This document shows positions 26,548 to 35,948 of a stretch of DNA of 64,000 nucleotides, one piece after another. The stretch's first letter is position 1; every line of letters starts with the position of its first letter. The DNA comes from an uncultured SAR86 cluster bacterium (GTDB lineage Bacteria; Pseudomonadota; Gammaproteobacteria; Magnimaribacterales; D2472), in the NCBI GenBank assembly GCA_902599315.1, contig CACKEY010000004.1:1-64000 (forward strand), written 5' to 3'. The notes under the pieces are model-generated. The model did no database searches, was not told where the DNA came from, and saw nothing but the letters and a program-made list of their open reading frames with translations. The translations under genes and the position numbers were made by a program.

Positions 26548-28014
26548 TTATTCTTTTGCAGTTTTAATAACGAATGATAGCGCTATCAATGCAAAAGCTA
26601 TAATCAGATAATACTGAATCATAAATTCAAAAATTGGTGAAATAGTCTCCAGTCCTCCATCAAGAGCCTCTCCTCCAAGTAATCCTGCAAGGACTCCTCC
26701 TATTGCACTTGCTAGAAACCAAAGACCAAACATTTGACCCATATATCGTTTGGGGCCATATCGAGAAAAAGCTGACAAACCAATTGGAGATAAGGCAAGC
26801 TCACCCCACGTTTGAAAAAGATATGTTAATAAAAGCCACTGCATCCCAACCGGAGATGATTCAAGCGCAATATTGACAGCAATGATCATCACGAAAAAAC
26901 TTAGGGCCATAAATAAAAGTCCAATTGCAAATTTTAATGGTAAAGATGGATCCAAATTTTTTCTAGCCAATTGCGCCCAAATCCCAGCAAAAATAGGTGC
27001 AAACAGAACAACAATAACCGGATTTGCAAATTGAAGCCATCCAACTGGAATCTCATATCCAAGAATTGCCAAATTTGTATAATCTCTGGCAAAAATATTT
27101 AATGAGCCAGCAGATTGATCAAAACCAGACCAGAATGCTGCTGCACCGATAAAAAGCAAGAATAACAAAATTAAATTTTTTCTCTCAGTGGCATTTAAAC
27201 CTGCAAATAGAAATAAATACACAAAATATAAACCAGCAATAATTGTAAGGAAGTAAGCAAATTGTTCGGCAAAAAATCTTGGATCAATGGTAAAAAATCC
27301 TAGCAAGCCTGCTCCAATGACTAAAAACATTCCTATTAGAGAAACTTTCAAATAATTTGTATATTTTTTACGTTTTTCATCTGACATTTCGTTAGGATGC
27401 ATTCCAGCATCTCCTAATAAATTTCGATGTTTTATAAACTGAATAACGCCAAAAGCCATTCCAATACCTGCTGCGCCAAAACCCCAATGCCATCCTATTT
27501 TTTCACCCAGCCATGAACATATTAGAAACCCAAGAGTAGAACCTATGTTGATTGACATGTAAAAAATTGTATATCCTGCATCTCTTTTATCATCCTGACC
27601 TTCATAGAGTTGACCAACAATTGTAGATATGTTTCCTTTAAGTAGTCCGGTACCCAATACAACGAAAATTAGACCAAGAAAAAATGTCTGCTCAATAGGA
27701 ATAGCAAGAGTAAAGTGACCGAGGGCAATAATTAAAGCCCCTATTAATACTGCTTTTTGGTGACCAAGTATGTTATCTGCGATCCACCCACCAGGAACGA
27801 CCATGAAATAAACCATCCCAGAATAAATACCATAAATAGCTTGAGACTCAACTTGTGACCAACCAAGTCCTGGATTGAAGCCAGTAACAGCTCCGGTCAT
27901 ATACAAAACTAATAACGCTCTCATCCCGTAATAGGACATGCGCTCCCACATTTCAGTTAAAAACAAGGTTCTTAATCCAATTGGATGTCCAAAAAAAGTA
28001 TTACTTGTATTCAT
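26548..28014 (-). CDS. Proton-dependent oligopeptide transporter (POT/PTR family)
   Basis: Inner-membrane MFS symporter for di- and tripeptides. 488 residues from the ATG at 28014, with about 12-14 hydrophobic segments. The POT signature is clear: EMWERMSYYGMRALLVLYMT in helix 1 (the ExxER proton-coupling motif) and IFYMSINIGSTLG in helix 5. The later LLTYLFQTWGELALSPIGLS is also typical. The frame is open 18 codons earlier, but the family starts near MNTSNTFFGHPIGL. It is divergent from the RDD protein across only 41 bp. Substrate range cannot be read from sequence. Confidence 0.92.
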   Translation of the reverse strand: MNTSNTFFGHPIGLRTLFLTEMWERMSYYGMRALLVLYMTGAVTGFNPGLGWSQVESQAIYGIYSGMVYFMVVPGGWIADNILGHQKAVLIGALIIALGHFTLAIPIEQTFFLGLIFVVLGTGLLKGNISTIVGQLYEGQDDKRDAGYTIFYMSINIGSTLGFLICSWLGEKIGWHWGFGAAGIGMAFGVIQFIKHRNLLGDAGMHPNEMSDEKRKKYTNYLKVSLIGMFLVIGAGLLGFFTIDPRFFAEQFAYFLTIIAGLYFVYLFLFAGLNATERKNLILLFLLFIGAAAFWSGFDQSAGSLNIFARDYTNLAILGYEIPVGWLQFANPVIVVLFAPIFAGIWAQLARKNLDPSLPLKFAIGLLFMALSFFVMIIAVNIALESSPVGMQWLLLTYLFQTWGELALSPIGLSAFSRYGPKRYMGQMFGLWFLASAIGGVLAGLLGGEALDGGLETISPIFEFMIQYYLIIAFALIALSFVIKTAKE

Positions 28015-28055
28015 ATTATTTGAGGTATTATTTAGTGAAATACTACAGTAATCTA

Positions 28056-28472
28056 ATGGAAAAAACACCTTACGTTGGGCCCTTTCTTAGAATCATAGCT
28101 TCAATCTATGACTTCTTTTTGCTGCTTGGAGTTTGGTTTCTAGTTGGCTCGATTGCGCTATGGTTAAATGATGGAATTATTTTAAATCCTGCCCTAGGAA
28201 GTTTATTAGTATTTTTAAGTGGATGGGCATTTTACTCATATTTTTGGATGAAAAGTGGTCAAACTCTTGGTATGCAAGTTTGGAAATTTAGAATTATTAA
28301 TAATGCTGATGAAAACAAAGACAAAATAACTCTCAAGCAAACTTTTCTGAGATATACAGTCAATTGCGGAATGCTGGCTCTTCTTGGAATGCCACTATTT
28401 CTAATATATGTAGACTCAAAAAAACTTGCTGTAAACGATATTCTCTCCAAAACGAAGCTCGAAAAAATCTAA
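28056..28472 (+). CDS. RDD family membrane protein
   Basis: 138 residues from the ATG at 28056, with three hydrophobic helices. The family's Arg and Asp residues appear in FLRIIASIYDFFLLLGVWFL, and the TLGMQVWKFRI segment after helix 2 is typical of RDD proteins. RDD proteins are poorly understood; some are implicated in ion transport. A plausible promoter (TTGAGG, 18 bp, TACAGT) ends 6 nt before the ATG, so translation may be leaderless. The stop abuts the convergent lptG stop with no gap. Confidence 0.85.
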   Translation: MEKTPYVGPFLRIIASIYDFFLLLGVWFLVGSIALWLNDGIILNPALGSLLVFLSGWAFYSYFWMKSGQTLGMQVWKFRIINNADENKDKITLKQTFLRYTVNCGMLALLGMPLFLIYVDSKKLAVNDILSKTKLEKI

Positions 28473-29468
28473 TTAAATTTTTTGAAATCTATATGCCCCA
28501 ATGCCAATTAAAATTGTTATTGGCAAAAGATATGCTATTGCCATCGACAGTTGGTAAGTCAGGAATGATGCGATACTTAAATCTTTTACTAAGTCATAAA
28601 TAAATCCAATTGAGATGCCAAGAATGATTTGACGACCAACCCCGCTTGATCGTGTACTATCAAACATCAGACTGCCTGCCAAAAAGATTATTGCAATAAT
28701 TGATATTGGTAAGAATAGTTTTGCGTATATTAATGAATCGATTTTTTGCAGATCATTACCGGAAAGATATGTTTTCCTTAAAGACAACAAAGAATACAAA
28801 GAAGAATTTTCTAAAGTATTGCTTGATACAAAAAAAGAAGAAGGAAAATCAAAGATTTTTTGGGCATTTGAATCAGTTATATATAATTCGCCATTTTCTA
28901 AATTACCTTCAAAGTAATTGTCAGAGAAGCTTATTCGTTGCTGATTATCAAATTCTATAACTTTAATTGCTCGAACTTCTAGTTCATTTATTCGCTTGAG
29001 ACCAATCAAATTTTTATCTGTTATTTCCCATTGAACTTCCTCGCTGGAGTCAAAAGGTTGATTAAGTAATTTAGATTTTTTTGACAGATCTAAAAACATC
29101 GTCTCATCAAAAAATATCAACATGAACGAAAAAATTATTGGCCCTAATCCTGATACAAGAACAATTTTTATAGGGGAAAATCCTGCTGATCTTAAAAATA
29201 CTAGATTTCCCTGCTTATTAAACATGGAAAGTGCAATCAAGGTACCAATCAACATTGAACTTTCCAGGTATTGCATACCTTTACTAGGTTGTTCATAAAG
29301 CAAGACACTAAAAATTGTAAAAAAATCTTTCTCAGCAGATATATTTTCTAGCTCAAGAACAAGAGTTACTGAAAAATCAAGAAATAGTATTACAGTCCAT
29401 ACCATGGCTGAAATTACAAAACTCTTTTTTATAAGATGCCTTGAGTAAGTATTAAATATATTTTTCAT
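28473..29468 (-). CDS. lptG: LPS export ABC transporter permease LptG
   Basis: Inner-membrane subunit of the LptB2FG complex that extracts LPS and passes it to the LptC-A-D bridge. 331 residues: helices at the N-terminus (about 15-35, 60-80, 100-120), a periplasmic beta-jellyroll domain (about 130-240) and three C-terminal helices. SSMLIGTLIALSMF and AGSLMFDSTRSSGVGRQI match family positions. It overlaps lptF by 4 bp, the standard lptF-lptG order. Confidence 0.93.
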   Translation of the reverse strand: MKNIFNTYSRHLIKKSFVISAMVWTVILFLDFSVTLVLELENISAEKDFFTIFSVLLYEQPSKGMQYLESSMLIGTLIALSMFNKQGNLVFLRSAGFSPIKIVLVSGLGPIIFSFMLIFFDETMFLDLSKKSKLLNQPFDSSEEVQWEITDKNLIGLKRINELEVRAIKVIEFDNQQRISFSDNYFEGNLENGELYITDSNAQKIFDFPSSFFVSSNTLENSSLYSLLSLRKTYLSGNDLQKIDSLIYAKLFLPISIIAIIFLAGSLMFDSTRSSGVGRQIILGISIGFIYDLVKDLSIASFLTYQLSMAIAYLLPITILIGIGAYRFQKI

Positions 29469-30595
29469 GGTGAGCTAAGCCAAACTAAAAGAAAAAATAT
29501 TAAAAAGATTATTACAACCATTTTTATTCTTGAATTTAAAAGAAGATTCTTAAATGAGATTCTTCCATCTAACATAAATAACAGGCCTCCAAAAGTTAAA
29601 AATATCAGATGAACAGGCCAAAGGAAGTAATAAAAGAAGTCAAAGTTATCTGAGTAACTCTCCCTAAATCCAACCAATGCACTTAGATAAAATATGTAAA
29701 TTAATATACCGGTCACAAGACTGCCTTCTCTTCCTGCTCGTGGATTTTCTTTACCAAAAACAAAGCTAAGCAACATTAATGCTATGAGCATCAATGGTAT
29801 GCTGGCATTCCATTGATTCTGTATAAAATTAGATTGATTCTTGTAATCAAGTAATTTTAAGAGAGAAAGTGAATTACCTGAGGGTTGTTCCACTTCAATT
29901 GAGTGAGTTAACTTTTTAAAAGAAGCATCTATTTTATTAGCGCTATTTATATCTGGATAAATATATCCATTTTGAAAATTCAAAATCATTTTTTCATTCT
30001 GATTTGAAATTAAGAGTGATTCAGCTTTAATGAGTGACAAACTAGGATCATCTTGAACAAAAAATGTGACATCTGTCATTCGATCATCATCATATGATTC
30101 AAAGAAAAGATAACTTCCTGTTTCATCTAGATTTACCAACGTTTGAGGCTTCAGCATCGAAATCTTATCTTCATAGGATTGCTCAGCTATCAAGCTTTTA
30201 GATAGTGCCTTTCCATATGGAGCTAAAAAAATACTTATTAGCGAACATGCAATCAAAGCAATTACAAAAAATGGTGTGATGTATTTGATAAGTTTTAATC
30301 GAGATGCTCCTGCAGAAAAATAAGCATAGATTCCATTAGTGTTATAAAGCTCTGATATAACTAACAAGAGACTCAAAAAAAATGCAAATGGGATTAGCAA
30401 TCCTAAAAAATCAGGCAATCTAAATAAAATCACTGTAAAAATAATGTCTGGATTAAGGGTTCCTGCTGCAGCTTGTTCAAAATATCCAACAAGTCTAGAT
30501 GAAAAGATTAAAGCGGTAAGGATAATTAAGATTACGGCAAAACTCTTAAAAATCTGAGAGTTTAAATGAATTGCAAGAATATTCCTTTTATACAT
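29465..30595 (-). CDS. lptF: LPS export ABC transporter permease LptF
   Basis: Partner permease of LptG. 376 residues with helices at about 15-35, 55-78 and 100-125, a periplasmic jellyroll domain, and C-terminal helices from about 270. The pattern IPFAFFLSLLLVISELYNTN and NGIYAYFSAGASRLKL is the family coupling-helix region. It is divergent from pepA across 66 bp, as in E. coli and Pseudomonas. No clear Shine-Dalgarno before the ATG. Confidence 0.93.
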   Translation of the reverse strand: MYKRNILAIHLNSQIFKSFAVILIILTALIFSSRLVGYFEQAAAGTLNPDIIFTVILFRLPDFLGLLIPFAFFLSLLLVISELYNTNGIYAYFSAGASRLKLIKYITPFFVIALIACSLISIFLAPYGKALSKSLIAEQSYEDKISMLKPQTLVNLDETGSYLFFESYDDDRMTDVTFFVQDDPSLSLIKAESLLISNQNEKMILNFQNGYIYPDINSANKIDASFKKLTHSIEVEQPSGNSLSLLKLLDYKNQSNFIQNQWNASIPLMLIALMLLSFVFGKENPRAGREGSLVTGILIYIFYLSALVGFRESYSDNFDFFYYFLWPVHLIFLTFGGLLFMLDGRISFKNLLLNSRIKMVVIIFLIFFLLVWLSSP

Positions 30596-30608
30596 GCCTT
30601 TAGCGATC

Positions 30609-30637
30609 TTGATGCATTACAATAATTATCTTATCAG
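30609..30637 (+). promoter_or_regulatory. Probable promoter for pepA
   Basis: TTGATG (30609-30614), 17-bp spacer, TATCAG (30632-30637), followed by the AGGAG ribosome site of pepA at 30649-30653. Confidence 0.4.
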
Positions 30638-30661
30638 TAATTTTTATTAGGAGTATGGTTT

Positions 30662-32176
30662 ATGGCTTACAAAGTCTTATCAAGTCTAACAGCAAACAAT
30701 ATTAATTCTGCAGATCTATTAAAAGTAAAAACAGATCTCTTAATTATTGCTGTTAATAAAAAAACATCGTCAGCAAGTGAACTCAATGCACTGCAATCAA
30801 ATCCACAATCATTGATGAAAGAGTCAATAAAAGAAATCAATAGTGGATCAAGAAAATCTATCTTTCTACCTGCTCCAGCGAAGGTGGCTGCTAAAAATAT
30901 TTTGCTTATTAAAGAGCCAGATTCAAAAGCGGCCAGTTTTTTAGTTCTTCGATATTATGAAGAAATCATGAGCTTAATTAAATCAGCTAAAGCGAAAGAT
31001 TTTGCTTACCTTATGAGCTCGACTACTTCAAAAGACTTTGATTTAGTCTGGGCAGCTGAAGCTGCAGCTCGAACATTTGAATCTGCAGCTTATACTTTTA
31101 ATGCAACTAAAAATAAAACTGCAAAGCCAGTTACTGTTAAGAAAGGAACTATTTTAATTGGGGGCTTAACGTCAGCCAAACTTAAAGCTGTGAAAGCTGC
31201 TGTCAAGCTTGGTCACGCTGTTGGCGAGGGTATGAATGCAACTAAACACCTTGGTGACTTACCAGCAAATCATTGCACCCCAAGGATTATTGAACGCAAA
31301 ACAAAAGCACTCAAGAAAGATTTTCCAGCCCTCAAGATATCAAGCATGAATGAAAAAGATATGGAGCGATTAAAAATGGGATCGTATTTATCAGTTGGAA
31401 GAGGGAGTGATGAGCCATCTAGAATGATGACCATTGAGTACAAAGGTGGTGCCAAAAATAAGCAGCCCGTTGTATTGGTAGGAAAAGGAATTACGTTTGA
31501 TACAGGCGGAATCTCTATAAAACCGAGTCCAGCGATGGATGAAATGAAATGGGATATGTGTGGAGCAGCTTCTGTATTTGGAATTATGCAAACACTTGCT
31601 AGGCTTAAAGCTAAAGTAAATGTTGTAGGTTTGCTTGTTTGCGCAGAAAACATGCCATCTGCTCATGCTACTAAACCAGGTGATGTTGTAACTTCAATGT
31701 CAGGACAAACCATTGAAATTTTAAATACTGATGCCGAAGGTAGGCTGGTTCTATGTGATGCGTTGACTTACTCAAAGAAATTCAAACCTAGTCATGTTAT
31801 TGATATGGCAACCCTAACAGGTGCTGTAGTGATTGCGCTTGGAAGCCCTGCTAGTGGTGTTATGGCCAACAATCAGCCTCTTGCAGATAAAATCTTAGCT
31901 GCTGGCGAAAAATCTGGTGATAGAGCTTGGCAACTTCCACTATGGGAAGAATATGCACACTGCACCAAAACAAATTTTGCTGATCTCGCAAACATTGGTG
32001 GTGGAAGGGAAGCTGGTACCATTCATGCTGCATCTTTCTTATCTAACTTTACTAAAGATTTCAAATGGGCTCACATGGACATTGCAGCAAGTGCATGGAA
32101 TGGTGGCGCGAAAAAGGGTGGCACTGGTAGACCGGTACCTTTATTAGCTGAATTAATTTTAAATGGAAATTTATAA
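30662..32176 (+). CDS. pepA: Leucyl aminopeptidase (PepA, M17 family)
   Basis: Dinuclear-metal exopeptidase; some homologues also bind DNA. 504 residues. The N-terminal macro-like domain is followed by the catalytic domain with VGKGITFDTGGISIKPS (Lys and Asp ligands), KWDMCGAASVFG and NTDAEGRLVLCDAL (Asp, Glu and catalytic Arg). The N-terminal region has unusually many Lys, Ala and Ser. AGGAG 8 nt upstream fixes the ATG at 30662. It is followed by valS after 24 bp; holC, usual between them, is missing. Confidence 0.96.
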   Translation: MAYKVLSSLTANNINSADLLKVKTDLLIIAVNKKTSSASELNALQSNPQSLMKESIKEINSGSRKSIFLPAPAKVAAKNILLIKEPDSKAASFLVLRYYEEIMSLIKSAKAKDFAYLMSSTTSKDFDLVWAAEAAARTFESAAYTFNATKNKTAKPVTVKKGTILIGGLTSAKLKAVKAAVKLGHAVGEGMNATKHLGDLPANHCTPRIIERKTKALKKDFPALKISSMNEKDMERLKMGSYLSVGRGSDEPSRMMTIEYKGGAKNKQPVVLVGKGITFDTGGISIKPSPAMDEMKWDMCGAASVFGIMQTLARLKAKVNVVGLLVCAENMPSAHATKPGDVVTSMSGQTIEILNTDAEGRLVLCDALTYSKKFKPSHVIDMATLTGAVVIALGSPASGVMANNQPLADKILAAGEKSGDRAWQLPLWEEYAHCTKTNFADLANIGGGREAGTIHAASFLSNFTKDFKWAHMDIAASAWNGGAKKGGTGRPVPLLAELILNGNL

Positions 32177-32200
32177 GAACTTATTAGATCTTAAGAATTA

Positions 32201-34993
32201 ATGGATAAGAAGCCATATGATCCATCTGATATAGAGCAAAAACTCTATAAAGCATGGGAAGATTCTGGCCTTTTTGCACCAGGAGATAATCCTGAAGCTT
32301 ATTCACTTGCTATACCCCCTCCAAATGTGACTGGAACATTGCATATGGGCCATGGATTTCAGAATGCCATCATGGATTGTTTAATTCGATACTATCGAAT
32401 GTCTGGCAGAAATACTTTATGGCAAGTTGGAACAGATCATGCTGGTATTGCAACTGAGATGGTTGTAGAAAGACGACTCAATGCTGAAGGTAAAACAAAA
32501 AGTGATATCGGTAGAGAGGCTTTTGAAGAAGAAGTTTGGAATTGGAAGAAAGTCTCAGGTAATAAAATTACATCTCAACTTAGACGATTAGGATCGAGTC
32601 TAGATTGGAGTTCTGAACGATTCACTTTAGATGAGGAATATCAGCATGCCGTTTTAAGTGCATTTATTCAATTGTTTGAAGAAGGTCTTATTTACCAGGG
32701 TAAAAGGCTTGTGAATTGGGATCCTGTCTTAGAAACATCTCTCTCTGACCTTGAGGTAGTAAATAAAGATCTCACAATTAAAATTTGGGAAATAAAATAT
32801 CAACTTGAAGCAACTGATGAGTTTGTGACTGTTGCAACAACAAGACCTGAAACGCTGCTTGGAGATATGGCACTAGCAGTAAATCCCTCTGATAAGAGAT
32901 TTTCGCATCTCATTGGTAAGAAAGCTTCATTGCCATTATGCAATAGGCTTATTCCCATTGTTGCAGATAGCTATGTAGACCCAGAATTTGGAACCGGAGT
33001 CGTAAAAATCACGCCTGGTCATGATTTTAACGATTATGATTTGGGAAAAAGACATGGTCTTCACATGGACGAGTATATGCAGTGTCATACAGGAACTGAA
33101 GCTGACTTTATGCCTATTTCTATTCTTAATAAAACAGTTGAAGTTATTGGAGTTGCTCCGAAAAAATTCCATGGTATGGATAGATTCGAAGCTCGCAAAG
33201 TAATACTTGAGGATTTAAAAAAAGATAAGTTTCTTGTGTCTGAAAAAGAATACGAGAGTACTTTGCCCTATGGAGATAGGTCAGATCAAATTCTTGAACC
33301 CCTCCTAACAGATCAATGGTATGTAGATGCAAAAACACTAGCAAAACCTGCCATTGAAGCTGTCAAGAGAGGAGAGATACAATTTGTGCCAACTAATTGG
33401 GAAAAAACTTATTTTCAATGGATGAATAATATTCAAGATTGGTGCGTCAGCAGACAATTATGGTGGGGACATAGGATACCAATTTGGTACGATGAATCTA
33501 ATAAACCACATGCAGGCTTTTCTGAGAAAGATGTGAGAGAAAGGCATAATCTTAAAGGCAAGCTGCGCCAAGAAGAGGATGTCTTAGATACTTGGTTCTC
33601 TTCTAGTCTCTGGACATTTGCAACATTGGGATGGCCTGAAAAAAATAAAAAATTAAGCCTATTCCATCCTACAACAACGCTGGTAACTGGTTTTGATATT
33701 ATATTTTTTTGGGTGGCAAGAATGATCATGATGACCAAGCACTTCATGAAAGAAGTTCCATTTAAAGAAGTCTACATAACCGGTCTTATTAAAGATGAAA
33801 ACGGACAGAAAATGTCTAAATCAAAAGGCAATATCCTTGATCCAATTGATCTTATAGATGGAGTTTCTTTAGAGGAACTTCTGACTAAAAGAACTGAGGG
33901 GATGATGCAGCCCCAACTCAAAGAAAAAATTATCAAACAAACAAAAAACCAGTTTCCTAAGGGCATCGAAAGTTATGGCACGGATGCATTAAGATATACC
34001 TTTTACTCTCTTGCCTCTCCTGGTAGAGATATTAATTTTGATATAGGAAGAATTAAGGGCTATAGAAACTTTTGTAATAAAATTTGGAACGCTTTTAGAT
34101 TTATTGAAATGCAAATTGCCAGTCATGGCTATCAATCCAGCAAAGGCTCAAAAGATATTTTTTCTGACTGGATGGCATCAAAAATTAATCAAACTGCTGA
34201 AAATTGCCAAACGCATATAAAACAATATCGGTTTGATTTGGCCTCAGCAGAAATCTATGAATTAGTATGGTCAAATTTTTGTGACTGGTATATAGAATTT
34301 TGCAAAGTTGCCATTCAAAAGTCTAATAATGTTGGTCAAACAAATAGTTTGATAAAAAATTTAATATTAAACTTCTACAGTATCCTTGAATTATTGCATC
34401 CTTTCATGCCATTTATCACTGAGGAGCTCTCTTCTAAGTTAGCTGATTTAGGAAAGTTAGATAAATTAGGATTTTTAGTTGAAGGCGGCTTTTCTCATGC
34501 GCAAGCATCCAATCAAAACAGTGAAATACAATTAGATAAGGTCATAAATATTATTTCTGCCCTCAGAGTCATAAGGGCAGAAAATCAAAACATTAAAAAT
34601 GAAATGCTAAATCTCATTATTTCTAATGATCTAAACTCTGACACACAATCAATTATTATTGAAAATGAATTAGTGATCTCGGGTATTGCAAAATTGGGTA
34701 AGATTGAATTTTCTGACAAGATCCCAGCTGAATCAATTGAAAAAACTATGGATGGATACAAAATAATCATTCCATTGGAGGGATTAATTGATCCGGAAGA
34801 AGAAAAGGCAAGATTGCAAAAAGAGCTCGCTGATGTAGAGAATGATATTAAAATCGTTAACGCTAAACTAGCTAATAAACAATTTGTCGATAAAGCTCCA
34901 GCAGAGGTTGTAAAAAAAGAAAAATCAAAAATTTTAGATGCTGAAAATAAAAAAACAATGTTAGAAAAAAGTATTGCTAAGCTTCAGCCTTAG
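32201..34993 (+). CDS. valS: Valyl-tRNA synthetase
   Basis: Class I synthetase charging tRNA-Val, with an editing CP1 domain. 930 residues. HIGH motif as HMGH at 48-51, KMSKS at about 537-541, editing-domain TTRPETLLGD, and the C-terminal coiled coil from about residue 860 rich in Lys and Glu. The start has only a weak ribosome site. The last 17 bp overlap the 3' end of the convergent hydrolase gene. Confidence 0.97.
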   Translation: MDKKPYDPSDIEQKLYKAWEDSGLFAPGDNPEAYSLAIPPPNVTGTLHMGHGFQNAIMDCLIRYYRMSGRNTLWQVGTDHAGIATEMVVERRLNAEGKTKSDIGREAFEEEVWNWKKVSGNKITSQLRRLGSSLDWSSERFTLDEEYQHAVLSAFIQLFEEGLIYQGKRLVNWDPVLETSLSDLEVVNKDLTIKIWEIKYQLEATDEFVTVATTRPETLLGDMALAVNPSDKRFSHLIGKKASLPLCNRLIPIVADSYVDPEFGTGVVKITPGHDFNDYDLGKRHGLHMDEYMQCHTGTEADFMPISILNKTVEVIGVAPKKFHGMDRFEARKVILEDLKKDKFLVSEKEYESTLPYGDRSDQILEPLLTDQWYVDAKTLAKPAIEAVKRGEIQFVPTNWEKTYFQWMNNIQDWCVSRQLWWGHRIPIWYDESNKPHAGFSEKDVRERHNLKGKLRQEEDVLDTWFSSSLWTFATLGWPEKNKKLSLFHPTTTLVTGFDIIFFWVARMIMMTKHFMKEVPFKEVYITGLIKDENGQKMSKSKGNILDPIDLIDGVSLEELLTKRTEGMMQPQLKEKIIKQTKNQFPKGIESYGTDALRYTFYSLASPGRDINFDIGRIKGYRNFCNKIWNAFRFIEMQIASHGYQSSKGSKDIFSDWMASKINQTAENCQTHIKQYRFDLASAEIYELVWSNFCDWYIEFCKVAIQKSNNVGQTNSLIKNLILNFYSILELLHPFMPFITEELSSKLADLGKLDKLGFLVEGGFSHAQASNQNSEIQLDKVINIISALRVIRAENQNIKNEMLNLIISNDLNSDTQSIIIENELVISGIAKLGKIEFSDKIPAESIEKTMDGYKIIIPLEGLIDPEEEKARLQKELADVENDIKIVNAKLANKQFVDKAPAEVVKKEKSKILDAENKKTMLEKSIAKLQP

Positions 34994-35948
34994 GCTGACT
35001 CATAAGAAAATCTCGAATAGCTGCACCAACCATTGAAGGTTCAGCATAAGTAATATCATGCTTGCCTCCTTCTAAAATCAGTAATTCAGATTGAGGAATA
35101 TAATTTGTCAGCTCTTTACGTCCCATAAATGGAACAACTTCATCCTCAGTTCCCCAAATAGTCAGGATTGGTTTATTTAAATTTCCGACATCACCAAACA
35201 TTTCCTGAGTGCTGAAAAAATTAAAATTACGAGCAGTTGATAGTAAAGCATTGATGAAACCTTTATATTGCATTTGTATTTCCACTTTTTTTATAAACTC
35301 TTTTTTTGATAATGCTAAAGGATCTTCTCTTGGAGGCTCACTCTTCTCCTCATTACCCTGAAAAACCAGACTTGATCCAAAAACATTTAGGAGCCACTCT
35401 CCTACTAAAGGTTTCATAATCCACCAATCCTTTGTTGGATTTTCAACCATAAAACCTGCAGGAGCAATCAAAGAAATGCTTTCAACCATGTCAGGAAATT
35501 CACTGGTAAAGTGACCTACTACAGGACCGCCCATTGAGTAACCAACCAAATGCACTGATTCAGAAATTTTTTGAGAATCCAATAACTCTTTAAGAGATTG
35601 CACAAAAACATCCCTAGTATATTTAATCCTTGGTCTCTCAGAATATCCTCGACCATAGTGATCAAACACAAGGACCGAGTAGCCCGCATCTAATAAAAAG
35701 CCTTTCATTCCATCCCAAACAAAATGAGGAGTTGAAAATCCATGGACTAAAACAACCGTTTCATTATTTGAAACTTTTTCATCAGGATAATGCCAACGAT
35801 AGTAAAGATTGCCTTCTTTTAAGGACACCCATGCACCTGCTGTGGGAATATCAGATGCCGTTAATGTCTTAAGTTTATTCATTTGCACAAAATATGGGAG
35901 ACCCAATAGTAAAAGAATAATCGAAAGAGTTACTAGAATTTTTGTCAC
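34977..35948 (-). CDS. Membrane-anchored alpha/beta hydrolase
   Basis: 323 residues. Residues 4-22 form a single hydrophobic segment without a signal-peptidase site, so anchoring with the enzyme outside the cytoplasm is likely. Oxyanion HGFSTPHFVWDG, nucleophile elbow GYSMGG, acid in GTEDEVVP and His in GGKHDITYA make a complete catalytic triad. Substrate unknown; its place in an operon with GlpD, an FGGY kinase and an alkyl-DHAP-synthase-like protein makes a lipid or glycerol ester reasonable. The GTG start overlaps the kinase stop (GTGA). It overlaps valS by 17 bp at the 3' end. Confidence 0.85.
   Translation of the reverse strand: MTKILVTLSIILLLLGLPYFVQMNKLKTLTASDIPTAGAWVSLKEGNLYYRWHYPDEKVSNNETVVLVHGFSTPHFVWDGMKGFLLDAGYSVLVFDHYGRGYSERPRIKYTRDVFVQSLKELLDSQKISESVHLVGYSMGGPVVGHFTSEFPDMVESISLIAPAGFMVENPTKDWWIMKPLVGEWLLNVFGSSLVFQGNEEKSEPPREDPLALSKKEFIKKVEIQMQYKGFINALLSTARNFNFFSTQEMFGDVGNLNKPILTIWGTEDEVVPFMGRKELTNYIPQSELLILEGGKHDITYAEPSMVGAAIRDFLMSQPKAEA

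Noticed and set aside
30656-30664. Alternative pepA start at ATG 30656
   Set aside because: It is out of frame with the conserved protein; the ATG at 30662 has the proper AGGAG spacing.
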